Shown here piece by piece: positions 9,137 to 17,175 of a DNA stretch of 63,914 nucleotides. The position numbers and the translations under genes are program-made. Origin of the DNA: Bacteroidaceae bacterium (GTDB lineage Bacteria > Bacteroidota > Bacteroidia > Bacteroidales > Bacteroidaceae); assembly GCA_017516885.1 (NCBI GenBank), contig JAFXAR010000030.1:1-63914 (forward strand). The letters run 5' to 3'. Numbering within the stretch: the first letter of the stretch is position 1; every line of letters begins with the position of its first letter. The notes beneath the pieces are model-generated. The model worked only from the letters and a program-made list of their open reading frames with translations. It did not search any database and was not told the DNA's origin.

Positions 9137-9475
9137 ATGGATTACAAAAAAACAAATGCTCCAACAAATACTGTCACACGCGATATGGCAGATTTTGTTA
9201 CTGAAACAGGCAATGTGTACGAATCAGTGGCAATCATAGGCAAGCGCTCTAACCAGATTGCTGCGGAAATGAAAGAGGAACTTCTCAAGAAACTGAACGA
9301 GTTCTCTTCGTCAACCGACAACCTTGAGGAGCAGTTCGAGAATCATGAGCAGATTGAAATTTCACGTTACTATGAGAGATTGCCAAAACCAACTCTTATA
9401 GCAGCGCAGGAGTTCCTTGATAACAAGATTTACTTCCGTGACCCCTCTAAGGAGAGTGCTGAGGAGGAAATTTGA
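9137..9475 (+). CDS. DNA-directed RNA polymerase omega-like subunit
   Basis: 112 residues. The gene position (between bamD and DUF4293) and the sequence (MDYKKTNAPTNTVTRDM... YESVAIIGKRSNQIAAEMKEELLKKL) match the Bacteroidota omega/Rpb6-like family. The segment VAIIGKRSNQIA corresponds to the conserved omega core that clamps the beta' C-terminus. It probably stabilises RNA polymerase assembly in the cytoplasm. The C-terminal half is highly charged and not conserved with proteobacterial RpoZ. The stop codon overlaps the possible TTG start of the next gene. Confidence 0.8.
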   Translation: MDYKKTNAPTNTVTRDMADFVTETGNVYESVAIIGKRSNQIAAEMKEELLKKLNEFSSSTDNLEEQFENHEQIEISRYYERLPKPTLIAAQEFLDNKIYFRDPSKESAEEEI

Positions 9476-9486
9476 TTGCCTTTTAT

Positions 9487-9954
9487 ATGAAGTTCCGTTT
9501 TTATCAGTTATTGTCTGTAGCATCGGCAGTGCTGCTTGTACTGGCAATGTTCGGCCGGGTGATGTCATTTACTGAGGCCGATGGTTCAAAGATGCTTGTT
9601 GACAACTTCAAGCTGCTCTCTCCCGGCGGCGAGGTGTCAAGGTCGGTAATGGCGCTTGGCGTGCTGCTGATTTTTGCAGCAGCTGTAAACCTTTTTACTC
9701 TGCTTGTTTCGCTGTTCAGTAACTTTGAACTGCAGAAGAGGTCGGTTATATTGTCAATGCTGGTTCTTGCCGGATATTATGTGCTGTTGCTTATCTGCTC
9801 ATTGCTGCTTGTCAGCGGTGCGTCAATAGTAGTGGATTTGCCAATACTATATCCATTCTTTGCTCTTATATTGAATGCGGTATCGTTCAATTTGATTCGC
9901 CGCCAGGAGGCAAAGATTATTGCAAGGGCTGCGGGTTTCAGACTTAGGGATTAA
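9487..9954 (+). CDS. DUF4293 family membrane protein
   Basis: 155 residues from the ATG at 9487. An in-frame TTG at 9472, only 5 bp after GAGGAGG, is an alternative start overlapping the previous gene. Four hydrophobic segments (about residues 5-24, 55-75, 86-110 and 115-135) give the four-helix inner-membrane topology of DUF4293. Function is unknown. The bamD-omega-DUF4293 order is conserved in Bacteroidales, which hints at a link to envelope or housekeeping expression, but no role can be read from the sequence. Confidence 0.8.
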   Translation: MKFRFYQLLSVASAVLLVLAMFGRVMSFTEADGSKMLVDNFKLLSPGGEVSRSVMALGVLLIFAAAVNLFTLLVSLFSNFELQKRSVILSMLVLAGYYVLLLICSLLLVSGASIVVDLPILYPFFALILNAVSFNLIRRQEAKIIARAAGFRLRD

Positions 9955-9980
9955 GGAAAGGCTTTCCGTAAATATAGGAT

Positions 9981-10020
9981 AAAGTTCCGGCTGATGAAAT
10001 TTCATCAGCCGGAACTTTTG
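9981..10020 (+). terminator. Terminator: perfect 38-nt inverted repeat
   Basis: Arms of 19 bp (AAAGTTCCGGCTGATGAAA and its exact complement, 9981-10018) with zero loop in sequence terms, T-rich afterwards. It ends the bamD operon. Confidence 0.85.
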
Positions 10021-10056
10021 TTGCTCTGTTTGTGTTATTTGTATAAACCAAATATT

Positions 10057-11031
10057 ATGAACAGAGTTAGAATTAAAGTTTTTGCCGACCCTGTGTGCAC
10101 TTGGTGCTGGGGCAGTGTGCCGGTGTTGAGGGCTCTCGCCTACCGTTTCGGCGAGCAGCTGGAGATTGAGTATGTGATGGGAGGCATGATTGAGGATGTG
10201 CTTACGTTTAATAACCGCAGGCTTGCCATTGGCGGCGACATTGCGCTGACCAACAGGAATATGCACAAGCATTGGGTGGAGGCATCGGCTATCCATGGAA
10301 TGCCTGTGTCCGATGCCCCCAACTTGCTTTTTACTGAGGAGAGACGCTCTACTGTACCGCAGAATATGGCTTATATTGCAGCGGTGCTTTATGAAACGAA
10401 GCACAGGAATGATGCCATGCCTGATGCCGCCCGGCGCTTTTTGCGTCTGCTGCAGGAGAGTACGGCAACAGAGAGAGTGCATACAAATGATGTTGAGGCA
10501 ATTGTGGCAACTGCTGCAATAGTGGGTTTCAAGGAGGATAAGTTCAGGAGTATTTATGAGAGCGAAGAGGTTAGGGAGCTTTATGCAGCAAACAAGTCTT
10601 TCTGTAATAAGTATGACGTGCATGCCTTCCCCTCGTTCTTGCTTGAATACAAGGGCGAGGAGATGATGGTAAGAGGGTTTACTACCTATGAGACGCTTTG
10701 CCGCTGCATTGAACAGCTGTCCTATGAGAAAGTCGCACCGCTGAACGATGGCCGCGAGGCGCTTAATGTGGGCAATGTGCGTCAATTTATAGAGAAACTG
10801 GGGACTGCTTATCCTGTTGAGATTGCTACAGCATTCGGACTTCAGCGAATCAATGGGCATTCTGCGCTTAATGTGGAGTCATATTCGGGCTTGCCTGATA
10901 TTATGGACGAGCTTGTAAGGAGCGAAGAGATTGCCATGGCGCCCAAAGGGAACGGCTTTATTTTCTATTCAATAAAGGATGGCGCTCCTTTGTCGCAGAA
11001 GCGGGGCAGGAGCTTTGCCGGGGTGGTGTGA
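10057..11031 (+). CDS. DsbA family oxidoreductase (FrnE/2-hydroxychromene isomerase-like thioredoxin fold)
   Basis: 324 residues from the ATG at 10057 (MNRVRIKVFADPVCTWCWG). The in-frame extension upstream to 9994 would run through the preceding terminator, so I reject it. CTWC (about residues 14-17) is the redox CxxC. 'VRGFTTYETL' and 'HAFPSFLLEYKG' carry the cis-proline loop typical of DsbA-like folds. There is no signal peptide, so it is cytoplasmic, unlike DsbA itself. The C-terminal 110 residues are an extra helical extension. Likely a thiol-disulfide oxidoreductase; the substrate is unknown. A strong terminator follows at 11041. Confidence 0.8.
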   Translation: MNRVRIKVFADPVCTWCWGSVPVLRALAYRFGEQLEIEYVMGGMIEDVLTFNNRRLAIGGDIALTNRNMHKHWVEASAIHGMPVSDAPNLLFTEERRSTVPQNMAYIAAVLYETKHRNDAMPDAARRFLRLLQESTATERVHTNDVEAIVATAAIVGFKEDKFRSIYESEEVRELYAANKSFCNKYDVHAFPSFLLEYKGEEMMVRGFTTYETLCRCIEQLSYEKVAPLNDGREALNVGNVRQFIEKLGTAYPVEIATAFGLQRINGHSALNVESYSGLPDIMDELVRSEEIAMAPKGNGFIFYSIKDGAPLSQKRGRSFAGVV

Positions 11032-11040
11032 CATGCTGAT

Positions 11041-11088
11041 AATGCAAAAAATCGGGCTTGCGTATGTGAGGCCCGATTTTTTTGCATT
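11041..11088 (+). terminator. Terminator after DsbA-like gene
   Basis: Long stem AATGCAAAAAATCGGGC / GCCCGATTTTTTTGCATT (one extra T) around a 14-nt loop, starting 9 bp after the stop codon. Confidence 0.85.
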
Positions 11089-11264
11089 ATCTTTGCGGTA
11101 AACCGCGAACATAGCCTGCACTCGCTGTGAAAAATATTCAAGCAAGCTTGATATTCCTCGCTCGTTTGTTACTATCTTTGCGCTGCGCGCGAACATAGCC
11201 TGCACTCGCTGTGATAAACATTGAAGCAAGCTTCATGTTTTTCGCTCGCTTGTTACTATCTTTG
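11088..11264 (+). repeat. Family B repeat: two tandem 84-bp hairpin units bounded by three TATCTTTG boxes
   Basis: TATCTTTG occurs at 11088-11095, 11173-11180 and 11257-11264. Between successive boxes lies a unit GCGAACATAGCCTGCACTCG... (copies start 11105 and 11189, period 84). Each unit contains a central hairpin with an AA loop (TCAAGC-AA-GCTTGA in unit 1, TGAAGC-AA-GCTTCA in unit 2), then CTCG(C/T)TTGTTAC and the next box. The last box is 25 bp from the cyclophilin ATG and may drive it. Related copies lie at 24862-24937 and 56801-56892. Confidence 0.85.
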
Positions 11265-11288
11265 CAATGAATTCTAAACCTTGTTTTA

Positions 11289-11975
11289 ATGAGAAAAACT
11301 TTAACAGGCCTTTTTATGCTGCTGCTTGTGGCGATTGCTGCTGTTTCGTGCTCTTCGAGCAGGGAATATGTGGTAAGAATGCACACAACTGAGGGCATCA
11401 TTGACCTTAAGCTCTATAATGAAACCCCTGAACACAGGGATAACTTTGTTAAGTTAGTAAAGAGCCATCATTATGATTCGTTGCTGTTTCATCGTGTAAT
11501 TAAAAACTTCATGATTCAGGGTGGCGACCCTGCGTCAAAGGCTGCTGCTCCCGGAAAAATGCTTGGCGAGGGCGACTTGGGATACAAGGTGAAGGCGGAA
11601 TTTATGCCCGAACGCTATTTTCACAAGCGCGGCGCTCTTGCTGCGGCAAGAGAGGGCGACAATGTGAATCCTGAAAAGGCCTCTTCATCGTGCCAGTTCT
11701 ACATTGTATGGGGCACGGTGTTTACAAAGGAGCAGCTGCAGATGTTCAAGCAGCAATATTCAAAAAGATTGGGTCATGAGGTTGTGATTACTCCTGAACA
11801 GGAAAATGCATATACAACTGTTGGCGGCACTCCGCATCTTGATGGCAGCTATACTGTATTCGGCGAGGTTGTCAGCGGGCTTGATGTGGTTGACCGAATA
11901 CAGAATAGACGATGCGACAGGAATGACCGTCCACTTGAGGATGTAATGATTATAAAGGCAGAATTGATAAAATGA
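11289..11975 (+). CDS. Cyclophilin-type peptidyl-prolyl cis-trans isomerase, lipoprotein
   Basis: 228 residues. The N-terminal signal ends in a lipobox (LVAIAAVSC, Cys21), so it is predicted to be anchored on the periplasmic side of a membrane. The cyclophilin core follows: VRMHTTEGIIDLKLY, FHRVIKNFMIQGGDP (substrate-binding groove) and SCQFYIV. An insertion after SCQFYIVWGT (VFTKEQLQMFKQQYSKR...) is usual in Bacteroidales members. It probably helps fold exported proteins. It follows directly on the family B repeat array, whose final TATCTTTG box is the only visible promoter. Confidence 0.92.
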   Translation: MRKTLTGLFMLLLVAIAAVSCSSSREYVVRMHTTEGIIDLKLYNETPEHRDNFVKLVKSHHYDSLLFHRVIKNFMIQGGDPASKAAAPGKMLGEGDLGYKVKAEFMPERYFHKRGALAAAREGDNVNPEKASSSCQFYIVWGTVFTKEQLQMFKQQYSKRLGHEVVITPEQENAYTTVGGTPHLDGSYTVFGEVVSGLDVVDRIQNRRCDRNDRPLEDVMIIKAELIK

Positions 11976-12086
11976 GGTTCTAAAAATTAGACAGTGTCGG
12001 TTTTGAGCCAAAAGCGGACAGAACAAGGACCAACCGATAAAAATAATTTATTGCTAATTTATGGAACTTCCCAAATGATATAGAAT

Positions 12087-12536
12087 ATGCTTAAAGTTGG
12101 TGACAAAGCGCCTGAGGTGTTAGGCGCAGACGAGAATGGAAATGAAGTCAGGCTCAGCGATTTTGCGGGGCGCAGGCTTGTGGTCTATTTTTATCCCAAG
12201 GATAATACTCCCGGCTGTACTGCCGAGGCTTGTTCCCTGCGCGACGGCATGAATGGCCTTGCTGATGCCGGTTATGCTGTAGTTGGTGTTAGTGCCGATA
12301 GTGCTGCATCGCACCGGCGCTTCAAGGAGAAGCATCAGTTGAACTTTCCGCTTGTTGCCGATGTGGACAAAAAGGTTATTGAGGCTTTTGGCGCATGGGG
12401 AGAAAAGAAAATGGCAGGACGCAAGTACATGGGTATTCTGCGCACTACCTATGTTGTTGGCTCTGACGGAATTGTGGAGCGGGTTATAACCAAGGTAAAC
12501 ACTAAGGAGGCTGCAAGGCAGCTGCTTGAGGAATAG
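12087..12536 (+). CDS. bcp: Thioredoxin-dependent thiol peroxidase (BCP/peroxiredoxin)
   Basis: 149 residues, the normal length. The peroxidatic motif PKDNTPGCTAEAC places the peroxidatic Cys and a resolving Cys five residues later, as in atypical 2-Cys BCP enzymes. GVSADSAASHRRFKEKH and FPLVADVDKKV are conserved flanks. It reduces organic hydroperoxides and H2O2 in the cytoplasm using thioredoxin. The 110-bp gap from the cyclophilin gene suggests its own promoter, but no clear -7 box was found. Confidence 0.95.
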   Translation: MLKVGDKAPEVLGADENGNEVRLSDFAGRRLVVYFYPKDNTPGCTAEACSLRDGMNGLADAGYAVVGVSADSAASHRRFKEKHQLNFPLVADVDKKVIEAFGAWGEKKMAGRKYMGILRTTYVVGSDGIVERVITKVNTKEAARQLLEE

Positions 12537-12567
12537 GAACATTTTTTACATATTTAAATTTATTACT

Positions 12568-13452
12568 ATGGCAAATTTTTTGGCTTCAATTGTGAATGTG
12601 GCTTCTGCTCTTCCGCAGGCATTCACTGATTTTTCAAGACTGACAGTTACGGACATCTACAACATTGCTGCTAATTTTGCGGTGGAGATTGCTGTCAAAA
12701 TCATTGAGATTGCACTTATTTGGTATGTGGGCCGCTGGCTTGGCCGCCGTCTCTTGAAGATCTTCTCTGTACTGATGGAGAGACGTGACACAAACAAGTC
12801 TGTAAGGTCTTTTGTGCTCAGCCTTGTTGACGTTGTGATAATGATTATACTCATTATTGTGATAGTTGGTGTCGTTGGTGTCGATACATCGTCATTCATC
12901 GCCCTGTTTGCTTCGGCCGGCGTTGCTGTCGGTATGGCGCTCAGCGGTACTTTGCAGAATTTCGCAGGCGGTGTGATGATTCTTCTTTTCCGTCCGTTCA
13001 AGGTTGGCGACTTCATTGAGGCGCAGGGTATCTCGGGATTTGTAAAGGAGATTCAGATATTTAATACTCTTGTATATACAGGCGACAATAAGGTTATTCT
13101 TCTGCCTAACGGCCCGGTTTCAACTGGTATCATAAACAACTATTCACGCGAACCGCTGCGCCGTCTTGACTTCACATTCTCTATTTCTTATGGCGATGAC
13201 TTTGAGAAGGCCAAGGCTGTGCTTTTGCGCCTTATCAGCGAGGACAAGCGCGTGCTTTCTTCTCCGGCCGAACCCTTTGTTGCCCTTGGCGCGCTTGGTA
13301 AAAGCTCCATTGACATTACAGTGCGTGTATGGTGTAAGCAGGAGGATTACTGGGGCATTAACTTTGACCTTAACAAGAAGGTTTATGAGACTTTCCCCAA
13401 GGAGGGATTGCGCTTCCCTTATCAGACTTTCACATTGAACGTGAACAAGTAA
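12568..13452 (+). CDS. mscS: Small-conductance mechanosensitive channel (MscS family)
   Basis: 294 residues from the ATG at 12568; the in-frame codons upstream overlap bcp and are not MscS-like. Three N-terminal helices end in the pore helix (ALFASAGVAVGMALSGTLQNFAGGVMILLFRPFKVGDFIE), with the Gly/Ala packing pattern of TM3 and the beta-domain entry sequence. The C-terminal alpha/beta vestibule ends LRFPYQTFTLNV. Role: emergency solute release during osmotic downshock. It lies 31 bp after bcp and is probably cotranscribed with it. Confidence 0.93.
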   Translation: MANFLASIVNVASALPQAFTDFSRLTVTDIYNIAANFAVEIAVKIIEIALIWYVGRWLGRRLLKIFSVLMERRDTNKSVRSFVLSLVDVVIMIILIIVIVGVVGVDTSSFIALFASAGVAVGMALSGTLQNFAGGVMILLFRPFKVGDFIEAQGISGFVKEIQIFNTLVYTGDNKVILLPNGPVSTGIINNYSREPLRRLDFTFSISYGDDFEKAKAVLLRLISEDKRVLSSPAEPFVALGALGKSSIDITVRVWCKQEDYWGINFDLNKKVYETFPKEGLRFPYQTFTLNVNK

Positions 13453-13754
13453 GGAACTCTTCATTTACTGTTACAGGAGGGCGGCCAAAAAGCAAAAGGC
13501 CGCCCTCTTCGTGTGTAATTCATGCCGCCTTGCGCTGTTGCGGGAAATAATGCATAAATTATAAAATATTGCACTTCCTTAATAAATTTAAACAGTTTAT
13601 TAAAACGGAAATAATTTATTTAGTAACTTTGCACGGTTTTTTGAATTTAGGACAAACGGTTTCTTGGACCGCTGAGCGGTGAAATAACGGCGAAATGGCA
13701 GCTGCGACAAGGAACATATTAGAAAATTTAAACAGCTTCTAAAATATAAGCAAA
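13453..13754 (+). promoter_or_regulatory. Terminator, promoter and structured leader of the SulP gene
   Basis: A terminator hairpin for mscS (GAGGGCGGCC.../GGCCGCCCTC, about 13478-13507) is followed by AT-rich DNA and a TAACTTTG -7 box at 13624-13631. The ~115-nt leader then contains ACCGC-TGA-GCGGT (13668-13680). The same ACCG can instead pair with CGGT at 13657-13660, giving two mutually exclusive stems. A family A end sequence (13721-13740) sits just before the ATG. No known riboswitch was recognised with confidence. Confidence 0.5.
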
Positions 13755-15455
13755 ATGAAAAAGAGCGAATTGGTTGATTTTCATCCGAAACTTTTCAGCA
13801 CGCTGAAAAACTATTCACGAGAGAAATTTGCAGCCGATGTGATGGCCGGTGTAATTGTGGGCATTGTGGCAATTCCCTTGGCTATTGCGTTTGGTATTGC
13901 CAGCGGCGTAGGCCCTGACCAGGGACTTGTCACTGCTATTATTGCCGGTTTTTTGATTTCGGTGTTCGGCGGTTCTAAAGTGCAGATTGGCGGTCCGACA
14001 GGCGCTTTCATTATAATTGTTTATGGCGTTGTGCATCAGTTTGGCTTCGGAGGGCTTGCAATTGCTACAATAATGGCCGGCATTATGCTTGTTGTAATGG
14101 GCCTGTGCCGTTTGGGTGCTGTAATAAAGTTTATGCCGTATCCCATTATAGTAGGTTTTACCGGCGGTATTGCAATAACAATATTCTCAACGCAGATAAA
14201 TGATTTGCTTGGCCTTGGTATTGCGAAAGTACCGGCAAACTTCGTTGACAAGTGGATATGCTATTTTAATAATCTTGGCGATATAAATCTTTGGAGCACT
14301 GCCATGGGTGTGTTGAGCGTTGCTATTATTGCCCTGACACCTAAATTTTCAAAGAAGATTCCTGGTTCGCTGCTTGCTATTGTGATTATGACGCTTGCGG
14401 CCTATCTGCTAAAGGAGTTTGCCGAGGTTGAAATAACTACAATAGGCGACCTCTATGAATTGCCGGCCGGTTTGCCTTCGTTTGAGGTTCCTTCATTGCC
14501 TGCCGGCAAGTCTCTTTGGGCTACAGTGCAGGCTCTTGCTCCTGTAGCATTTACAATTGCAATGCTTGGCGCTATCGAGTCGCTGCTGTCGGCAATGGTT
14601 GCCGATGGCGTAATTGGCGACCGCCATAACTCAAATACCGAACTTGTTGGTCAGGGTATAGCAAATGTGGTTGTGCCATTCTTCGGCGGAATCCCTGCTA
14701 CCGGTGCCATTGCGCGCACTATGGCCAATATAAACAATGGCGGCAAGACACCGGTTGCGGGCGTTGTGCATGCTTTTGTGCTGCTGCTTGTGCTGCTGCT
14801 GCTTGGCAGTCTCGTTGAACTGATTCCAATGCCTTGCCTTGCGGGTGTGCTGGTTATGGTTGCCTATAATATGAGCGGATGGAGAACTATTGTTTCTATG
14901 TGCAAAAGTTCAATGTCGGGCACAAGCGTGCTGTTTGTCACTTTGCTGCTTACTGTGTTCTTTGACCTTACTCTTGCCATTGAGGTGGGATTGGTAATGG
15001 CTATTGTGCTCTTTATGAAGCGTGCAATGGAGAGTGCGCATATTTCGGTTATACGCGACGAAATGGAGGTGCACAACGATGGCGAAAAGGATGAGGTGCT
15101 TGCAATTCCGGCCGGCACTGAGGTGTTTGAGATTGAAGGTCCGTTCTTCTTTGGAATTGCCAACAAGTTCGATGAACTTACACGCAATACTGACGCTATG
15201 CCTATCCGTGTCATAAGAATGCGAAAGGTGACCTTTATTGATGCAACAGGCCTGCATAATCTTGAGATTTTTGTGAATGCTTCAAAGAAGGAGAACAGAG
15301 TGGTTATTCTTTCAGGCGTGCATGACAATGTGGCAAAATCCTTGAACAAGGCCGGCATTACAGCTCTTGTAGGAAAGGAGAATGTTTGCAACAATATTCA
15401 TTTGGCTCTGCAGAGGGCTGCCGAGGTGGCTGTTGAAATTGGCGCTGCCAAGTAA
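13755..15455 (+). CDS. SulP family anion transporter (SLC26-like) with STAS domain
   Basis: 566 residues. An N-terminal membrane domain of about 12-14 segments contains the SulP signature region (ADVMAGVIVGIVAIPLAIAFGIASG and GGSKVQIGGPTGAFI). A C-terminal STAS domain (about 445-550) carries VTFIDATGLHNLEIF, as in anti-sigma antagonist folds. The family moves sulfate, bicarbonate or dicarboxylates, coupled to H+ or Na+; the substrate cannot be told here. There are no sulfate-assimilation or carbonic-anhydrase genes adjacent. It is preceded by a structured leader that may regulate it. Confidence 0.92.
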   Translation: MKKSELVDFHPKLFSTLKNYSREKFAADVMAGVIVGIVAIPLAIAFGIASGVGPDQGLVTAIIAGFLISVFGGSKVQIGGPTGAFIIIVYGVVHQFGFGGLAIATIMAGIMLVVMGLCRLGAVIKFMPYPIIVGFTGGIAITIFSTQINDLLGLGIAKVPANFVDKWICYFNNLGDINLWSTAMGVLSVAIIALTPKFSKKIPGSLLAIVIMTLAAYLLKEFAEVEITTIGDLYELPAGLPSFEVPSLPAGKSLWATVQALAPVAFTIAMLGAIESLLSAMVADGVIGDRHNSNTELVGQGIANVVVPFFGGIPATGAIARTMANINNGGKTPVAGVVHAFVLLLVLLLLGSLVELIPMPCLAGVLVMVAYNMSGWRTIVSMCKSSMSGTSVLFVTLLLTVFFDLTLAIEVGLVMAIVLFMKRAMESAHISVIRDEMEVHNDGEKDEVLAIPAGTEVFEIEGPFFFGIANKFDELTRNTDAMPIRVIRMRKVTFIDATGLHNLEIFVNASKKENRVVILSGVHDNVAKSLNKAGITALVGKENVCNNIHLALQRAAEVAVEIGAAK

Positions 15456-15485
15456 AGGCACTCCACTATTTCTTAATCATTGCGC

Positions 15486-16385
15486 ATGCAGGGCAAGAGG
15501 AGCGTTCCGATGTTTTATGTATATATTGCCGCATTTGCCATTGTGGTGATATGGGGCTGTACATTTGTGCAGACTAAGCTGCTGATAAATGCAGGATTGC
15601 GCCCCGATGAAATTTTTCTGTTCCGCTTTATTCTTGCGTATGTGCTGATTGTTCCCTTTTCGTGGAGGAAACTGTTCCTTGACAATATTAAGGATGAACT
15701 GCTCGCCTTGTCGCTTGGCCTGTCGGGCGGTTCGCTCTATTTTCTTACCGAGAACTATGCGCTCGCCTTCGGCTATTGTTCCAATGTGTCGCTTATAGTG
15801 TGCCTCACTCCTATGATTACCGCATTCATCGTGGGGTGGGCCTATCCGGCCGAAAGGATGTCTAAGTCGGGACTGGTTGGGTCAATTGTGGCTTTTGCAG
15901 GAATGGCCCTTGTGGTTTTCAATGGCAATTTTATTCTCAAGCTCTCGCCGCTTGGCGACTTGCTGGCGTTTTCGGCATGTCTGTGCTGGGCGCTTTATTC
16001 GTTTGTGATAAGAAAGGTGCAGGAGAGGTACAGCAATATGCTGATAACCCGCAAGGTGTTCGGATATGGTCTGCTCACAATTCTCCCTTTGTCGCTTGCT
16101 GAGGGGGTGAATGTGGATATACTCCTTTCGGGCGGCGCTGTTGTGTGGGGGAATATTCTTGTTCTTGGCTGTGTGGCGTCAATGCTATGTTTTCTTGGGT
16201 GGAACTGGTGTCTGAAGCACATAGGCATAGTGCGTGCAACCAATTTTATTTATCTCAATCCGCTGATTGCGATTATAACTTCGGCAATAGTGCTTGGCGA
16301 GCGGGTCACCTGGGTGGCTGTGCTTGGTGCTGTGCTTATTCTGTGCGGTCTCTATCATGTTGACCGCACAATGCATAAGAAATAG
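15486..16385 (+). CDS. EamA/DMT family transporter
   Basis: 299 residues from the ATG at 15486. Another ATG at 15510, 8 bp after AGAGGAG, is an equally good start (MFYVYIAAFAIVVIWGC). Ten hydrophobic segments form two five-helix EamA repeats; the first repeat begins with the typical WGCTFVQTKLLI and the second ends VTWVAVLGAVLILCGLY. Likely an inner-membrane exporter of metabolites or amino acids; the substrate is unknown. It lies 30 bp after the SulP gene on the same strand, so probably one transcript. It converges tail-to-tail on the HAD gene with a 1-bp gap. Confidence 0.87.
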   Translation: MQGKRSVPMFYVYIAAFAIVVIWGCTFVQTKLLINAGLRPDEIFLFRFILAYVLIVPFSWRKLFLDNIKDELLALSLGLSGGSLYFLTENYALAFGYCSNVSLIVCLTPMITAFIVGWAYPAERMSKSGLVGSIVAFAGMALVVFNGNFILKLSPLGDLLAFSACLCWALYSFVIRKVQERYSNMLITRKVFGYGLLTILPLSLAEGVNVDILLSGGAVVWGNILVLGCVASMLCFLGWNWCLKHIGIVRATNFIYLNPLIAIITSAIVLGERVTWVAVLGAVLILCGLYHVDRTMHKK

Positions 16386-16386
16386 A

Positions 16387-17013
16387 TTATTCTTCCCGCT
16401 GGAGCTTTTCCTCAAGCGCCTTGCGCCAGCTTTTGCCGTTTTCTGCCTTCAGTGTCTTTATCCCTAATCGGGCTGCTGCCTCAATGTTCTTTTCTCCGTC
16501 ATCGACAAAGAGTGTCTCGTCTGCCTTCATGCAGCCCTCAGCAAGCATCTTTGTGTAGATTTCTTCGCCCGGCTTTGAACAGTGCATGCGGTAACTGAGA
16601 AATAGATTGTCGAAATATTGCGCCAGAGATTTTCCGCATGGGGTGAATTCCTCGCTCTGTGCCCAGCTCTGAATGAAAGGGTTTGTGTTGCTGAGTACTG
16701 ACAGGGTGTATTTGCCGCGGAGTGTCTGCAGATATTCAAGCAGTTCGGTGTGTACCTCTGTTATGAATCCCATCCAGGCATATTTTGCGTGCTCGAATGT
16801 TATCTCCCTGCCGCATATAGTGCTGAGCTTGCCGCAGAATTCCCCGGCGCTTATATCTCCGTTTTCAATCTCAAAGAAAGGCCCTTTCTGGCAGTATGAG
16901 TTTATATACTCTGCGGGATTCCTTACTCCTAACTCGCTGAATCTTCTTAGTGCCCTTTCTGTCTCTATTGTGGTAAGCACTCCGCCAAAATCAAATACTA
17001 TATGCTTTATCAT
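16387..17013 (-). CDS. HAD family hydrolase (HAD-IA, phosphatase-like)
   Basis: 208 residues. Motif I is DFGGVL (nucleophile Asp9; the usual second Asp is Gly, as in the YihX/epoxide-hydrolase N-domain group), motif II is LSVLSNTN, motif III lies near KPGEEIY, and motif IV is FVDDGEKNIEAA. An alpha-helical cap follows motif I. YihX-like members dephosphorylate sugar phosphates such as alpha-glucose-1-phosphate; the substrate here is not determinable. A TATTTTTG box on the minus strand at 17037-17044 lies 24 bp upstream of the start. Confidence 0.85.
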   Translation of the reverse strand: MIKHIVFDFGGVLTTIETERALRRFSELGVRNPAEYINSYCQKGPFFEIENGDISAGEFCGKLSTICGREITFEHAKYAWMGFITEVHTELLEYLQTLRGKYTLSVLSNTNPFIQSWAQSEEFTPCGKSLAQYFDNLFLSYRMHCSKPGEEIYTKMLAEGCMKADETLFVDDGEKNIEAAARLGIKTLKAENGKSWRKALEEKLQREE

Positions 17014-17129
17014 TGTTCCTTTAGAATTTGTTTCTGCAAAAATAGTGTTTTTATGCTCTCATTTTTCGGCAAACAGTCAGCCGGATGATATTTTTATGTT
17101 TTTTTATTGATAAATGGCTGCAAATAGAC

Positions 17130-17137
17130 TAATTTTG
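17130..17137 (+). promoter_or_regulatory. Bacteroidota -7 box (TAATTTTG) for 5'-nucleotidase
   Basis: A TAnnTTTG match 39 bp upstream of the ATG at 17176. Confidence 0.55.
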
Positions 17138-17175
17138 CATACAATTGTTTTTTTTGGATAAACTGATATAATATA

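Noticed and set aside
9847-10860. 337-codon minus-strand frame over DUF4293 and the DsbA-like gene
   Set aside because: It runs through a perfect terminator palindrome and two well-supported + strand genes; the translation shows no recognisable domain.
11088-11264. Possible CRISPR array
   Set aside because: Only two repeat units, with the variable part being a palindromic stem rather than unique spacers, and no cas genes nearby.
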